The notes under the pieces were generated by a model. It was not told the origin of the DNA, ran no database searches, and saw nothing but the letters and a program-made list of their open reading frames with translations. A stretch of 64,000 nt of DNA from positions 301,999 to 365,998 of the forward strand of contig NZ_BBQT01000001.1 in assembly GCF_001570625.1 (NCBI RefSeq), given 5' to 3'. This stretch comes from Syntrophomonas wolfei subsp. methylbutyratica (GTDB lineage: Bacteria > Bacillota > Syntrophomonadia > Syntrophomonadales > Syntrophomonadaceae). The translations under genes and the position numbers were made by a program. Shown piece after piece: positions 25,672 to 34,580 of this stretch (the first letter of the stretch is position 1; each line of letters begins with the position of its first letter).

Positions 25672-26811
25672 ATGCCAAGACGCCTGCTTTTATTTATCGT
25701 TATATTTCTTCTTCCCAGCTGCAGCGCCTGCTGGGATATACGGGAACTTAATAATTCCGCAGTTTGTACCGGTGCCGGAGTAGAGCTTTCCCGGGAAGGA
25801 AAATTTATCTTTTCCGGCCAGATGGTAAAGCCCAGTGCCCCCAGCGAAAGCGGGACCCAGACTTCAACCGCCGTGGTATTGTCAGCCAGCGGTTCCGGGG
25901 TAGCGGATGCGGCCCGCCGCTTTATGCTCTCCCTGTCTCGCTTTCCCGAATGGTCCTCGATCAGTACCTTTGTAATCGGGGAAGAGCTGGCCCGGGAGGA
26001 TCTGGCCTTATTGGTGGATTTCCTGCTGCGCAACCGCAATCCCCGCCCTACTGTCAATCTGGTACTGAGCAGGGGCTGCACCCCGGAGGAAGTCTTGTCG
26101 CTTCCTATGCCTTTAAGTCCCTATTCCGGCAAGGGTCTGGAAACTATCCTGGATCTGCAGGAAAAGCAACTGGGCATCTATGTTCCCACCAATGTGCATG
26201 AATTTATTCATAAATTAACCACAGCAGGAATTGAACCGGTTGTTCCCCAGGTGAGCATAGAAGAAAAAAAATTGTTCATCAGCGGTACGGCTGTTTTTAA
26301 AGGGCGCCGCATAGTGGGATCACTTAATGAAACAGAAAGCCGGGGTTACCGCTGGATGAATGCTCGCAGTTTCAATGGGGGGATAATAGACCTGGGATCT
26401 CCCCAAAATCCCAGCGAGTTGGTAAGCCTGGAGGTTAAGCAATTTACCGGCAAAACTACCCCGAAACTGGAGCAGGATCAGCTAAAAATGAAAGTTACCA
26501 TCCGGGCTGAGCTAGTCTTCTACGAAAAAAGTAAAAGCGGTGAGCTCCTAACCTTATCGTGGAAAGAGGAAATGGAAAGACTGGCGGCCCAGAAAATAAA
26601 ACAGGAAATTTCCGCTTGTATCAAAAAATCACAACTCCTGGGCAGTGATATTCTGGGCTGGGGTTATATTTTGCAAAAACACGAGCCCCAGCTTTGGGAG
26701 AGCTTCTCAGCTAACTGGGACGATTTTTTCCCAACAATAGAAAGTGATATTGAGGTGGAAACTCTGATAGTGAACAGCATGCTCAGCCAAAAAAGTTTCC
26801 GTTTTCGCTAA
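25672..26811 (+). CDS. gerKC: Spore germination receptor C subunit (lipoprotein), copy 2
   Basis: 379 aa. Signal peptide LLLFIVIFLLPSCSACWDIR with a lipobox Cys and the typical CWDIRELNN mature start. Then GAGVELSREGKFIFSGQM, GTAVFKGRRIVGSLNETESR and ARSFNGGIIDLG. It is clearly paralogous to the 23851 gene (both carry the Q-EKQ-GIYVP and GSxNExESRGYRWM blocks). ATG has a perfect AAGGAGG. Confidence 0.95.
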   Translation: MPRRLLLFIVIFLLPSCSACWDIRELNNSAVCTGAGVELSREGKFIFSGQMVKPSAPSESGTQTSTAVVLSASGSGVADAARRFMLSLSRFPEWSSISTFVIGEELAREDLALLVDFLLRNRNPRPTVNLVLSRGCTPEEVLSLPMPLSPYSGKGLETILDLQEKQLGIYVPTNVHEFIHKLTTAGIEPVVPQVSIEEKKLFISGTAVFKGRRIVGSLNETESRGYRWMNARSFNGGIIDLGSPQNPSELVSLEVKQFTGKTTPKLEQDQLKMKVTIRAELVFYEKSKSGELLTLSWKEEMERLAAQKIKQEISACIKKSQLLGSDILGWGYILQKHEPQLWESFSANWDDFFPTIESDIEVETLIVNSMLSQKSFRFR

Positions 26812-26904
26812 AGGGATTAGAAAAGTGGGGAGTAGGGGGTGAAAGCTCTATTTTCTTACTAATAATGAATATATTGCCACGCGGATTATGGAGGAAAACT
26901 ACTG

Positions 26905-27138
26905 ATGTATTACAACCTGATTCTAAGCATAGTTTTATTTTTTCTTCTTTTTTTGCTGCGGGAGGGGCGTTCCTGGTTGAAAAACCCCCTGGGGATTGAA
27001 TACTGCTGCGCGGTATTACTCTTTCTCTTGTCCCTTGCCTATACCTTAGATCTGGTGCAGGGTTGGCACTTGATGCCCAACCCGGGGGCAATTTTTGCGA
27101 AACTAAAACCGCTTTCCGATTTATTGGAAATTATATGA
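26905..27138 (+). CDS. Small two-helix membrane protein, germination D-subunit-like (2)
   Basis: 77 aa: YYNLILSIVLFFLLFLL, then EYCCAVLLFLLSLAYTLDLV, then QGWHLMPNPGAIFAKLKPL. Two membrane helices and the same GWH-plus-NP end as the 25461 protein. GGAGGAAAACTACTG lies upstream of the ATG. Placed between gerKC copy 2 and gerKB copy 2. The D-subunit role is inferred from size, topology and context. Confidence 0.75.
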   Translation: MYYNLILSIVLFFLLFLLREGRSWLKNPLGIEYCCAVLLFLLSLAYTLDLVQGWHLMPNPGAIFAKLKPLSDLLEII

Positions 27139-27149
27139 GGGAGCGCCCT

Positions 27150-27209
27150 GGCAGCCGGAAGAACCGTCCCCGTGGCTGCTTACAGGCAAGAGAACCGTCC
27201 CCTTGCCTG
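27150..27209. repeat. Two family C REP-like hairpins
   Basis: GGCAGCC...GGCTGC around GAAGAACCGTCCCC (27150-27179) and CAGGCAAGAGAACCGTCCCC with TTGCCTG (27183-27209). The cores are the same but the arms differ, so the stems look to have co-varied. They lie 30 nt before the second gerKB ribosome site. Confidence 0.75.
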
Positions 27210-27238
27210 CTCCCCCTCACTTATTAAAGGAGATGCTG

Positions 27239-28333
27239 ATGGAAAATAAAACTCTTTCCTCCCAACAGATTGCTTTTATGATTTTTCTTTTTTTAACCGG
27301 CAGTTCACTCGTTTATATACCGGAAATAGCAGCCAGACAGTCGGCCTGGATAGCCTGCCTTTTAGCTTCGCTGATAGGTGTTTATATCATTATCATACTG
27401 CTGGCGCTCTTCACTCGTTTTCCAGATATGAGTATTACCCGCATTAGTGAATTGTTATTAGGGAAAATTGCTGGCTCCGTCTTAAATATTTTACTCTTTT
27501 TCAGTCTTTTTCTTATTGCCCAGGGTCTGCTTTACAATCTATGCCTCTTGCTAGGTATCATTTACCCAACTGTTTGCAGCTTTATCCACCGTTCACTGGT
27601 TCTTTTCTCTGCGGCTTACTGTATTTACCGGGGGCCTGCTGCGCTTGGTCGTTTATGTGAATCATTTATCGGCCTTATCCTCTTCTTTTTCCTGCTGGGC
27701 ATTACTGCATCTTTTCCGATAATGGATTTGAGCGAACTGAAACCGCTTTGGCCGGAATGGAAGCCCTTGCTTTCCGGCGTCTTTTTCGTGGCTGACTGGC
27801 CCTTCGCACAACTGCTAATCCTGGCTTTCTTTTTTCCCCTGGTGCAGGGATTGAAAGAAAAGAAAAAGGCTTTTATAGGCTGGTACCTGCTGGCGGTTGC
27901 CATACTGATCTTTGAAGATCTGCAGGTGATATCCATTCTGGGCCAGGAATTGGCTGAGATATCCCGTTTTCCTCTTTTGAAAGTGAATCGCCTGACTGGC
28001 TTCGGTGAATTCCGACGGGTGGAGCTCTTTTTCTTTATCCTCTGGTTCATTGTCGGCTTTACTGCCCTGACTGTCTATTATCAAGGTCTGGTTTTAAACC
28101 TGAAGGAACTCCTACGCTTGGAAAATCCTCGTCCCTTGATTCTTCCCCTGGGATTGTTTCTTATGGTATTTACTTCCTATATGTATCCCAGCGATTTAAA
28201 CTATATCACTACCCGGCTTCGCTACGTTCCTTTTTATACCATAAGCGTCAACCTCCTCTATCTCACTATAATCTTTATCGCTGCCAGTTTGTCCAAGCGA
28301 CGGCTTAGCAGGCATAGTCGAGGGGAAGGGTGA
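27239..28333 (+). CDS. gerKB: Spore germination receptor B subunit (permease), copy 2
   Basis: 364 aa, about ten membrane helices. Seen: LSSQQIAFMIFLFLTGSSLV near the start, the family SLVYIPEIAARQSAWIACLL, and GEFRRVELFFFILWFIVGFT. AAGGAGATGCTG precedes the ATG at 27239. It ends 3 bp before the convergent mfd stop, so there is no room for a terminator between them. Confidence 0.92.
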   Translation: MENKTLSSQQIAFMIFLFLTGSSLVYIPEIAARQSAWIACLLASLIGVYIIIILLALFTRFPDMSITRISELLLGKIAGSVLNILLFFSLFLIAQGLLYNLCLLLGIIYPTVCSFIHRSLVLFSAAYCIYRGPAALGRLCESFIGLILFFFLLGITASFPIMDLSELKPLWPEWKPLLSGVFFVADWPFAQLLILAFFFPLVQGLKEKKKAFIGWYLLAVAILIFEDLQVISILGQELAEISRFPLLKVNRLTGFGEFRRVELFFFILWFIVGFTALTVYYQGLVLNLKELLRLENPRPLILPLGLFLMVFTSYMYPSDLNYITTRLRYVPFYTISVNLLYLTIIFIAASLSKRRLSRHSRGEG

Positions 28334-28336
28334 TTT

Positions 28337-31300
28337 TTACAACATTTGCAAAATCTCAGCCAGGGCTGGTAGTGAGCTGTTTTCATATTTTTGAATGATC
28401 AGGGTGTGGTCATTGACTCTCCTGATGCCCCGGAAACGCTCGGACAGGTTGCTGGGCAGGCGCTGCAGGGTCTGTATCTCTATCTGGCGGCCTTTGCGGC
28501 GCAGGGACTTTATCTCTTTGTCCCGGGCCAGTAGACGCAGTACGGCTATTTGCAAAAAGTTCTCCACTGCCTGGGGCAGGGGGCCGAAACGATCCCGGAT
28601 TTCTTCCCGGATTTCTTCCACTTCTTCCTGGCTGCCGGCCAGCAAGAGACGGCGATATATTCTCATCTTGCTGCCGGAGTCAGGGATATAGCTTTCAGGA
28701 ATATAATAATCGATGTCGATATCCAGCTGGGGATCTACCCTGCTTTCCTGAACTTGCTCGCCCTTTAAGCGACCGGTCTCTTGCTCCAGCAAGCGGCAAT
28801 AGAGGTCAAAGCCCACGGCCTGGATATAGCCGTGCTGCTCTGCTCCCAGGATATTGCCGGCGCCTCTGATTTCCAAATCCCGCAAAGCAATTTTCATGCC
28901 GGAGCCCAGCTCATTGAATTCCCGAATGGCATTCAATCGTTTTTGCGAAGCTTCACTTACCACCCGGTCGGGACGGTAGGTAAGATAGGCATAGGCCAGG
29001 CGATTGGAGCGCCCCACCCTCCCCCGCAGCTGGTAGAGCTGAGCCAGGCCCATTTTATCCGCTTCATCCACTATTATGGTGTTGACATTGGGCATATCCA
29101 GGCCGGATTCTATAATGGTGGTGCAAAGAAATAGCGGGTATTTGCCGTTAACGAAATCCATCATTACCCGGGCGAGTTCATCTTCTTTCATCCGCCCGTG
29201 TCCTACCGCTATCTTTATGCCGGGAAAGAGTTCATCCAGCTGTTCCTTTACCCGGTAGATATCTTCGATACGATTGTGTACGAAGAAAACCTGTCCCTGG
29301 CGCTCGATTTCCTTCGTTACCGCCTCCACGATTATTTCTTCGTTATATTCGAGGACATAGGTGGTAATAGGGTAACGCTCGGGGGGAGGGGTCTCTATTA
29401 CGCTGAGATCACGCAAGCCGGCAAGGGCCATGTGCAGGCTGCGGGGAATGGGGGTAGCGGAAAGGCTTATTACATCAACCAGTTCCTTTAAGGCCTTGAT
29501 TTTTTCTTTTTGGGCTACTCCGAAGCGATGTTCTTCATCTACCACCAGAAGACCCAGGTCTTTGAATTTGACATCACGGGAAAGCAAGCGGTGGGTAGCG
29601 ATTACGATATCCACCACCCCTTTTTGCAGATCCTCAACGATGCGCTTTTGCTCCGAGTTGCTGCGAAAACGGCTGAGCACCTCGATAACCGCCGGATAAG
29701 CAGCAAATCTTTCCGTAAAAGTCGAGAAGTGCTGTTCCGCCAGTACAGTGGTAGGAACTAATATGGCCACCTGCTTGCCATCCATAATGGCTTTGAAGGC
29801 TGCTCGCAAGAAGACTTCGGTTTTGCCGTAGCCCACATCGCCGCAAACCAGCCGGTCCATGGGCCGCCGGCTTTCCATGTCCTTTTTTACTTCATTAACA
29901 GCCTTGAGCTGGTCGGGAGTTTCCCGAAAAGGGAACTCATCCTCAAATTGACTCTGCCAGGGGGTGTCAGGGGAGAAGGCATAGCCTTCGCGGCTCTCCC
30001 GGTGGGCATAGAGCTGCAGGAGATCCTCTGCCAGGTCCTGAATTGATTCTGCTACCTTCTTCCGGGTTCTCTCCCAGGCGTGTCCCCCCAGCTTGTTTAA
30101 GCGGGGTTCCTTATCCCCGGAGCTGGTGTATTTATATAAGAGATCCACTTTTTCCAATGGCAGGTAAAGCCGGTCGGTTCCGGCATACTCCAGAAGGATA
30201 TATTCCCGGGTAATCCCGCTGTTTTCTACCTGGCTTACTCCGCGAAATATGCCGATGCCATAGCTCTCGTGAACTACATAATCTCCGAGCTTGAGGTCTT
30301 CCAGCAGTATTCTTTCTTCTCCCTTGTGTTTAGGTTTTTTCCTGCTGGTAGGGCCGGCTTTTTTCCCCCAGATATCGCTTTCAGAGACCAGAGCAGCCTG
30401 CAGGGTGGAACTGCTAAAACCCTTTTCCACTACCTGGTCGAGATATGCTATCCCGGTGATGCCTTGTTCCGACAAATCCTGCTGTATCTGCTCCCGGGCT
30501 ACCCGGCTTTTTACCGCCAATATAACCTTTAATCCTTTACCCTGCCATTCTTTTATCCGGGCAAAGAGGGTTTCATACTGCCGGTAGAAAGGCTCCATTT
30601 CCTTCTGGGAAATATGCTGCAGTGAAGCTACCGCCACCTGGGGAATAGTGGAGGAAAAATAGGCATGATATATTACACTATGGGCTTCTATTTCTTTTTT
30701 AAGGTATTCACTATCCAGCAGCTTTATTTCTCGAATTATTTTGCCGTCCTTGCGGGCTTCTTTCAATGACTCCCGGTAACGGCGAGCACTGCGTTTAAAT
30801 TGCTTATAAAACTCCCGGGGCTCGTCAAAAAATACACTGCTGCTTTCATCCAGGTAGGAAAAAATGCTGGCAGTCAATTCATCTCCGTAAAGTTCATCGG
30901 CGGGTAAAATCTTCACTTGTCCTTCGTCTTTACCTAATCTTCTCTGGCTGTTTATATCAAAACGATGTATGGATTCGATGAGCTCACCGAAAAATTCTAC
31001 CCGGCAGGGGTCTTTGTGGCCGAGGGGAAAAATATCTATTATGCCGCCACGAACGGCAAATTCCCCTTGCCGGCTGACGGTATCCACGCGCCGGTAACCT
31101 CCGTTCACCAGCTTCTTCAGAATTTCGCGCTGCTCCTTTTCCTTTCCCTGCTGCAGCAAGAGGCTGCTATCTCTCATGGCTGAGGGAGTTGGCAATGGGT
31201 AGATTAAAGAACCGGGGGTAGCAATAATAATGGCGCTTTGGCGGGGATGATCCAGGCAGTGCTGCAGGCTTAGAATTCTTCCTACCTCAAGCGTGGATAA

Positions 31301-31552
31301 GTTTTCCTTCATAAATAAAAAATCACGAGCCAGAAACATGAATAGCCGCCCCGGCTCAATAAATGCTTGCAAATCGCGGGCCAGGTCATAGGCTTTCTCT
31401 TCCTCCGGCAGCAAGCAGAGTATTTTTCGATTTTGCTTTTTAAGTATTTCCGCCAGCATAAAGGCTTTAGCGCTTCCGGAAAGCCCGGTTAACAAAATGT
31501 TTTGCCTCTTTGACAAAACTCCGCACAGTAAATCCCAAAAATTCTCTTGCAA
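28337..31552 (-). CDS. mfd: Transcription-repair coupling factor Mfd
   Basis: About 1071 aa. It removes RNA polymerase stalled at lesions and recruits UvrA. Seen: UvrB-like domain 1 (GGYRRVDTVSRQGEFAVRGG), RNAP-interaction domain (DYVVHESYGIGIFRGV, YAGTDRLYLP), helicase motifs GDVGYGKTEVFLRAAFKA, VVDEEHRFGV, SATPIPRSLHMAL and RGRVGRSNRLAYAYL, and the C-terminal TRCF domain. The frame is open upstream through a family A repeat; the TTG at 31552 was chosen because GGGGAGGA lies 9 nt before it. Confidence 0.96.
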   Translation of the reverse strand: MQENFWDLLCGVLSKRQNILLTGLSGSAKAFMLAEILKKQNRKILCLLPEEEKAYDLARDLQAFIEPGRLFMFLARDFLFMKENLSTLEVGRILSLQHCLDHPRQSAIIIATPGSLIYPLPTPSAMRDSSLLLQQGKEKEQREILKKLVNGGYRRVDTVSRQGEFAVRGGIIDIFPLGHKDPCRVEFFGELIESIHRFDINSQRRLGKDEGQVKILPADELYGDELTASIFSYLDESSSVFFDEPREFYKQFKRSARRYRESLKEARKDGKIIREIKLLDSEYLKKEIEAHSVIYHAYFSSTIPQVAVASLQHISQKEMEPFYRQYETLFARIKEWQGKGLKVILAVKSRVAREQIQQDLSEQGITGIAYLDQVVEKGFSSSTLQAALVSESDIWGKKAGPTSRKKPKHKGEERILLEDLKLGDYVVHESYGIGIFRGVSQVENSGITREYILLEYAGTDRLYLPLEKVDLLYKYTSSGDKEPRLNKLGGHAWERTRKKVAESIQDLAEDLLQLYAHRESREGYAFSPDTPWQSQFEDEFPFRETPDQLKAVNEVKKDMESRRPMDRLVCGDVGYGKTEVFLRAAFKAIMDGKQVAILVPTTVLAEQHFSTFTERFAAYPAVIEVLSRFRSNSEQKRIVEDLQKGVVDIVIATHRLLSRDVKFKDLGLLVVDEEHRFGVAQKEKIKALKELVDVISLSATPIPRSLHMALAGLRDLSVIETPPPERYPITTYVLEYNEEIIVEAVTKEIERQGQVFFVHNRIEDIYRVKEQLDELFPGIKIAVGHGRMKEDELARVMMDFVNGKYPLFLCTTIIESGLDMPNVNTIIVDEADKMGLAQLYQLRGRVGRSNRLAYAYLTYRPDRVVSEASQKRLNAIREFNELGSGMKIALRDLEIRGAGNILGAEQHGYIQAVGFDLYCRLLEQETGRLKGEQVQESRVDPQLDIDIDYYIPESYIPDSGSKMRIYRRLLLAGSQEEVEEIREEIRDRFGPLPQAVENFLQIAVLRLLARDKEIKSLRRKGRQIEIQTLQRLPSNLSERFRGIRRVNDHTLIIQKYENSSLPALAEILQML

Positions 31553-31622
31553 AAGCAAAAATCCTCCCCAAAGAAAATGGTGGACACCTAAAAAAGGCCC
31601 CCACTGCTGGCTAAATTTATAG

Positions 31623-31770
31623 TTGATTCCGCTGCAAAAAGTAATAATTATGCATTTGCTTGCATAAATATTCCGCTCGCAGTCTACGCATGAGCAACAC
31701 CAACGGCTCGTCTCGCGGCTCAAGGGGTACCCGCAACTTTAACCGCGACTAACAGGAGCATCAGTGGTAA
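31623..31770. repeat. Family A repeat, truncated on one side
   Basis: Left end TTGATTCCGCTGCAAAAAG and TTGCATAAATATTCCGCTCG followed by ACCCGCAACTTTAACCGCGA. The opposite end is missing. It lies in the mfd leader, and the mfd reading frame stays open through it. Confidence 0.65.
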
Positions 31771-31805
31771 CTGAAGGTAATTCATGCACTGTCCCCATGT
31801 CTCAG

Positions 31806-31970
31806 TTAATTATAATACTGCTTACCCCCCAGGGAAGCCGATTCCAATAATCCCATTTCCATAGCGCATTCTTCGCATATTCCCTTTACTTCTACGCTTC
31901 CATCCTGTCCTTCTGTTTCCACCGTGGAAAATACTTGCTCACAGTATTCACAGATGTAATAAATAGTCAT
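31806..31970 (-). CDS. fin: Anti-sigma-F factor Fin (YabK-like)
   Basis: 54 aa zinc-ribbon-like protein: MTIYYICEYCEQVFSTVETE, then VKGICEECAMEMGLLESASL. Two Cys pairs (CEYC, CEEC) match the layout of Fin, the forespore protein that inhibits sigma F and lets sigma G take over. The position pth-fin-mfd is exactly that of B. subtilis yabK, though this protein is shorter (Bacillus about 76 aa). The gene is flanked by two family A repeats. GGCGGGGCAGG precedes the ATG. Confidence 0.82.
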   Translation of the reverse strand: MTIYYICEYCEQVFSTVETEGQDGSVEVKGICEECAMEMGLLESASLGGKQYYN

Positions 31971-32033
31971 ATGCCTGCCCCGCCTTCCATCTTTTTATAT
32001 ATTTTCTCTTTTGAGGCAGGCAAATATACCTTT

Positions 32034-32301
32034 TTGATTCTACTGCAAAGTTTTTACTATTCATTAGCTTGCATAAATATACCGCGCTAATCTCCCATCC
32101 ATGGTCACCAACCTTAATAGTGACACCTGCAGGGTGGAACACCAGGAGTACCCGCAGGGTGAAGCGCTCTCGCGACGTCCTGTCGCTCGCCCCCTTTCGC
32201 CTGCTCACCTTCGCCGGGTGCTGCATCCATGCTCCGCTAACGCTCGCTTTGTAAATTTATGCAAGCCTTATGCATCAAAAGGGGTTTTTACAGCAGAGTC
32301 T
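32034..32301. repeat. Family A MITE-like repeat (full length)
   Basis: Ends TTGATTCTACTGCAAAG and TTTTTACAGCAGAGTC. The internal pair is TTGCATAAATATACCGCG / GCTTTGTAAATTTATGCAA. The body has CTTAATAGTGACACCTGCAG and CGCGACGTCCTGTCGCTCGC, both shared with the copies at 39.5 and 63.6 kb. It occupies the gap between fin and pth. Confidence 0.8.
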
Positions 32302-32307
32302 CCTTTT

Positions 32308-32859
32308 TCAATTGTACGCATTCATACAGGCATCTATTCCGCTTTTTATCCAGCACTCAATGGCACTGGCGGCTTTTTCTACTGCATCCTGCATGAGGGG
32401 TTTTTCGCTTTCGCTGAATTCACCCAGAACCCAATCAATGGCCCCTCCGGGGGGGCGGCCAATTCCGATTCTGATCCTGGGGAAATCGCGGCTCCCCAGG
32501 CTTTCACAAATGGATTGCATTCCTTTATGTCCCCCGGTACCGCCGGAGGCTCGTATTCTTACCGCACCCGGTGGTAAATCCATGTCATCGTAGACTACCA
32601 GCAACTCGGATAACTCCAGCTTGAACCAGTTAAATAAGGGTCGGACTGCTTTGCCGCTGAGATTCATAAAGGTCAGGGGTTTAACCAAAAGGAGCTTTTC
32701 CTGATTTATTCTCAAATGTCCAACAATAGCATCATAGCGGCTTTCTTCTTTTTCTATCCGGTGGCGCCTGGCCAGTTCCTCCAGTACCTTGAAGCCAATA
32801 TTATGCCGGGTATGGCTATATTTCTTTCCCGGATTCCCCAGGCCCACAAGCATCTTCAT
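32308..32859 (-). CDS. pth: Peptidyl-tRNA hydrolase (SpoVC)
   Basis: 183 aa. It recycles peptidyl-tRNA. Seen: VGLGNPGKKYSHTRHNIGF with the catalytic His, LVKPLTFMNLSGKAV (Asn), LLVVYDDMDLPPGAVRIR (Asp), GGTGGHKGMQSICESLG. ATG follows GGGGGATAGAG. It lies 21 bp after bL25 and is likely in the glmU-prs-rplY-pth operon. Confidence 0.97.
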   Translation of the reverse strand: MKMLVGLGNPGKKYSHTRHNIGFKVLEELARRHRIEKEESRYDAIVGHLRINQEKLLLVKPLTFMNLSGKAVRPLFNWFKLELSELLVVYDDMDLPPGAVRIRASGGTGGHKGMQSICESLGSRDFPRIRIGIGRPPGGAIDWVLGEFSESEKPLMQDAVEKAASAIECWIKSGIDACMNAYN

Positions 32860-32880
32860 CTCTATCCCCCAGTAGAATAG

Positions 32881-33513
32881 CTATTGCTCAGGCTTCTCTT
32901 CAGCCTCTTCTCCTTCGCCGGCTCCTTCTACACCTTCTTCTTCACCGGCAGTAGCCTTGGATGGAGCTAATATGGAAGCAATTACTGCCTCTGCCTCAGT
33001 TAAAATTTCCACCTCTGCAGGTACAATCAAGTCAGCTACATGCAAAGTGTCTCCTATTTCCAGGGAGGAGATATCGGCACTCAGGTATTCGGGCAAATCC
33101 TGGGGGAAACAAAGTACTTCCACTTCTTTTAAGCCCGCTTGCAGAATGCCTCCTTTTTTCATAACTTCTTCTTCGCCACCCAGCAAAACCCCTACATTAC
33201 TATTAATTTTTTCATTTAAGTTTACACTGAGAAAATCAAGATGAATGAGCTGCCCGCTTACCGGGTTTCTCTGAATTTCTCTTATCAGGGTCATCATGGG
33301 TTGGCTTTCTCCTTCTATTTCGAGGGAAAAAATGCCTCTGGAGCCGTGTACATTAAAAATTCGGTTCAACTGTCTCTTCTCCAGGCTAATGGGTACAGCT
33401 TCTTCCCCTTTGCCGTAAATAACGGCCGGTACCTGCTCACTGCGTTTGAGCTGGTTGAGATAACCCCGGTTCTTAATCTCCCGTTTACGAGCATTTAACT
33501 TTTGACCTAACAT
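32881..33513 (-). CDS. rplY: Ribosomal protein bL25, Ctc form
   Basis: 210 aa. An N-terminal 5S-rRNA-binding L25 domain (LNARKREIKNRGYLNQLKRS, QVPAVIYGKGE) and the C-terminal TL5/Ctc beta domain (LQAGLKEVEVLCFPQDLPEY, ISSLEIGDTLHVADL). It ends in an acidic tail rich in Glu and Gly. The counterpart in B. subtilis is ctc. GAGGTG lies 8 nt before the ATG. Confidence 0.96.
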   Translation of the reverse strand: MLGQKLNARKREIKNRGYLNQLKRSEQVPAVIYGKGEEAVPISLEKRQLNRIFNVHGSRGIFSLEIEGESQPMMTLIREIQRNPVSGQLIHLDFLSVNLNEKINSNVGVLLGGEEEVMKKGGILQAGLKEVEVLCFPQDLPEYLSADISSLEIGDTLHVADLIVPAEVEILTEAEAVIASILAPSKATAGEEEGVEGAGEGEEAEEKPEQ

Positions 33514-33558
33514 TGGGACATCACCTCTTTTGAATTTTTAATCTTTTTAAACTGCTGT

Positions 33559-34512
33559 CTATTCCTCAAATAGTTTGCTTACCTCCAGGTCTTCATGGAT
33601 ACGCAAAATTGCTTCGCCTACCAGGGGCGCAATGGAAAGAATTATCATATTGGGCAACTTTTTGCTTTCGTCTATGGGAATGGTATTGGTAATTACTATT
33701 TCTTTCAGGGGGGCTCGCGATAACCTGTCCAAGGCCGGTCCGGAGAAGACCGCATGGGTACAGCAACTATATACATCCCGTGCTCCCTTTTCCAGCATGA
33801 CCTCGGCTGCAGTACATAGCGTTCCTGCCGTATCAATAATGTCGTCTACAATTATTACTGATTTATCCTTCACTTCCCCTATTACATTCATTATCTCTGA
33901 AACATTGGGAGCCGGTCTTCTTTTATCAACTATGGCCAGGGGTGCCCGCAATTTTGTAGCCAGATCACGGGCTCGGGTAACGCCTCCGACATCGGGAGAT
34001 ACTACTACGGCATCTTCTTCCAATCCTTTGGTCTTGAAATACTCGGCCAGAGTGGGAACTCCGGGCAAGTGATCCACAGGAATATCATAAAAACCCTGGA
34101 TCTGGGTAGCGTGAAGATCTACCGCTACCACGCGTTGAGCCCCTGCTTGTACAATCAGATTGGATACCAATTTTGCGGTTATGGGGTCGCGGGCTCGGCT
34201 TTTGCGATCCTGCCGGGCATAGCCATAGTAAGGAATAACCGCATTAATCCGTGTGGCTGACGCCCTCCTGAAAGCATCAATCATGATCAATAATTCCATA
34301 AGGTTCTCATTTACCGGGGTACAGGTTGGCTGAACAACGAAAACATCGACACCACGGACACTCTCATGGATGGCACAGCTTATTTCCCCATCAGAAAAAC
34401 GCGAAACCCTTGCATCTCCAACTGGAATCCCCAGGTACCTGGCTATTTCTTCTGCCAGTTGAAGATTAGCATTACCGGAAAAGAGTTTCATCCTCCATCT
34501 GGATGCCTGCAT
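33559..34512 (-). CDS. prs: Ribose-phosphate pyrophosphokinase
   Basis: 317 aa. It makes PRPP from ribose-5-phosphate and ATP. Seen: FSGNANLQLAEEIARYLGIP, FSDGEISCAIHESVRG, DRKSRARDPITAKLVSNLI, VVAVDLHATQIQGFYDIPVD, and the PRPP loop VIIVDDIIDTAGTLCTAA. ATG has GGGAGG 10 nt upstream. It is placed between glmU and rplY as in Bacillus. Confidence 0.98.
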   Translation of the reverse strand: MQASRWRMKLFSGNANLQLAEEIARYLGIPVGDARVSRFSDGEISCAIHESVRGVDVFVVQPTCTPVNENLMELLIMIDAFRRASATRINAVIPYYGYARQDRKSRARDPITAKLVSNLIVQAGAQRVVAVDLHATQIQGFYDIPVDHLPGVPTLAEYFKTKGLEEDAVVVSPDVGGVTRARDLATKLRAPLAIVDKRRPAPNVSEIMNVIGEVKDKSVIIVDDIIDTAGTLCTAAEVMLEKGARDVYSCCTHAVFSGPALDRLSRAPLKEIVITNTIPIDESKKLPNMIILSIAPLVGEAILRIHEDLEVSKLFEE

Positions 34513-34580
34513 AATATTTATACCTCCCGTTATGGATATAGCAAATTGAAGGGGTGTTATTCATTATCGCCGGATTCTAA

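Noticed and set aside
25470..26081. 203-codon minus-strand frame opposite gerKC copy 2
   Set aside because: It runs across the small membrane protein and gerKC, both supported by family motifs; no start signal.
31553..31723. 57-codon N-terminal extension of mfd
   Set aside because: It translates the family A repeat and is not Mfd-like; a TTG with a good ribosome site starts the conserved protein.
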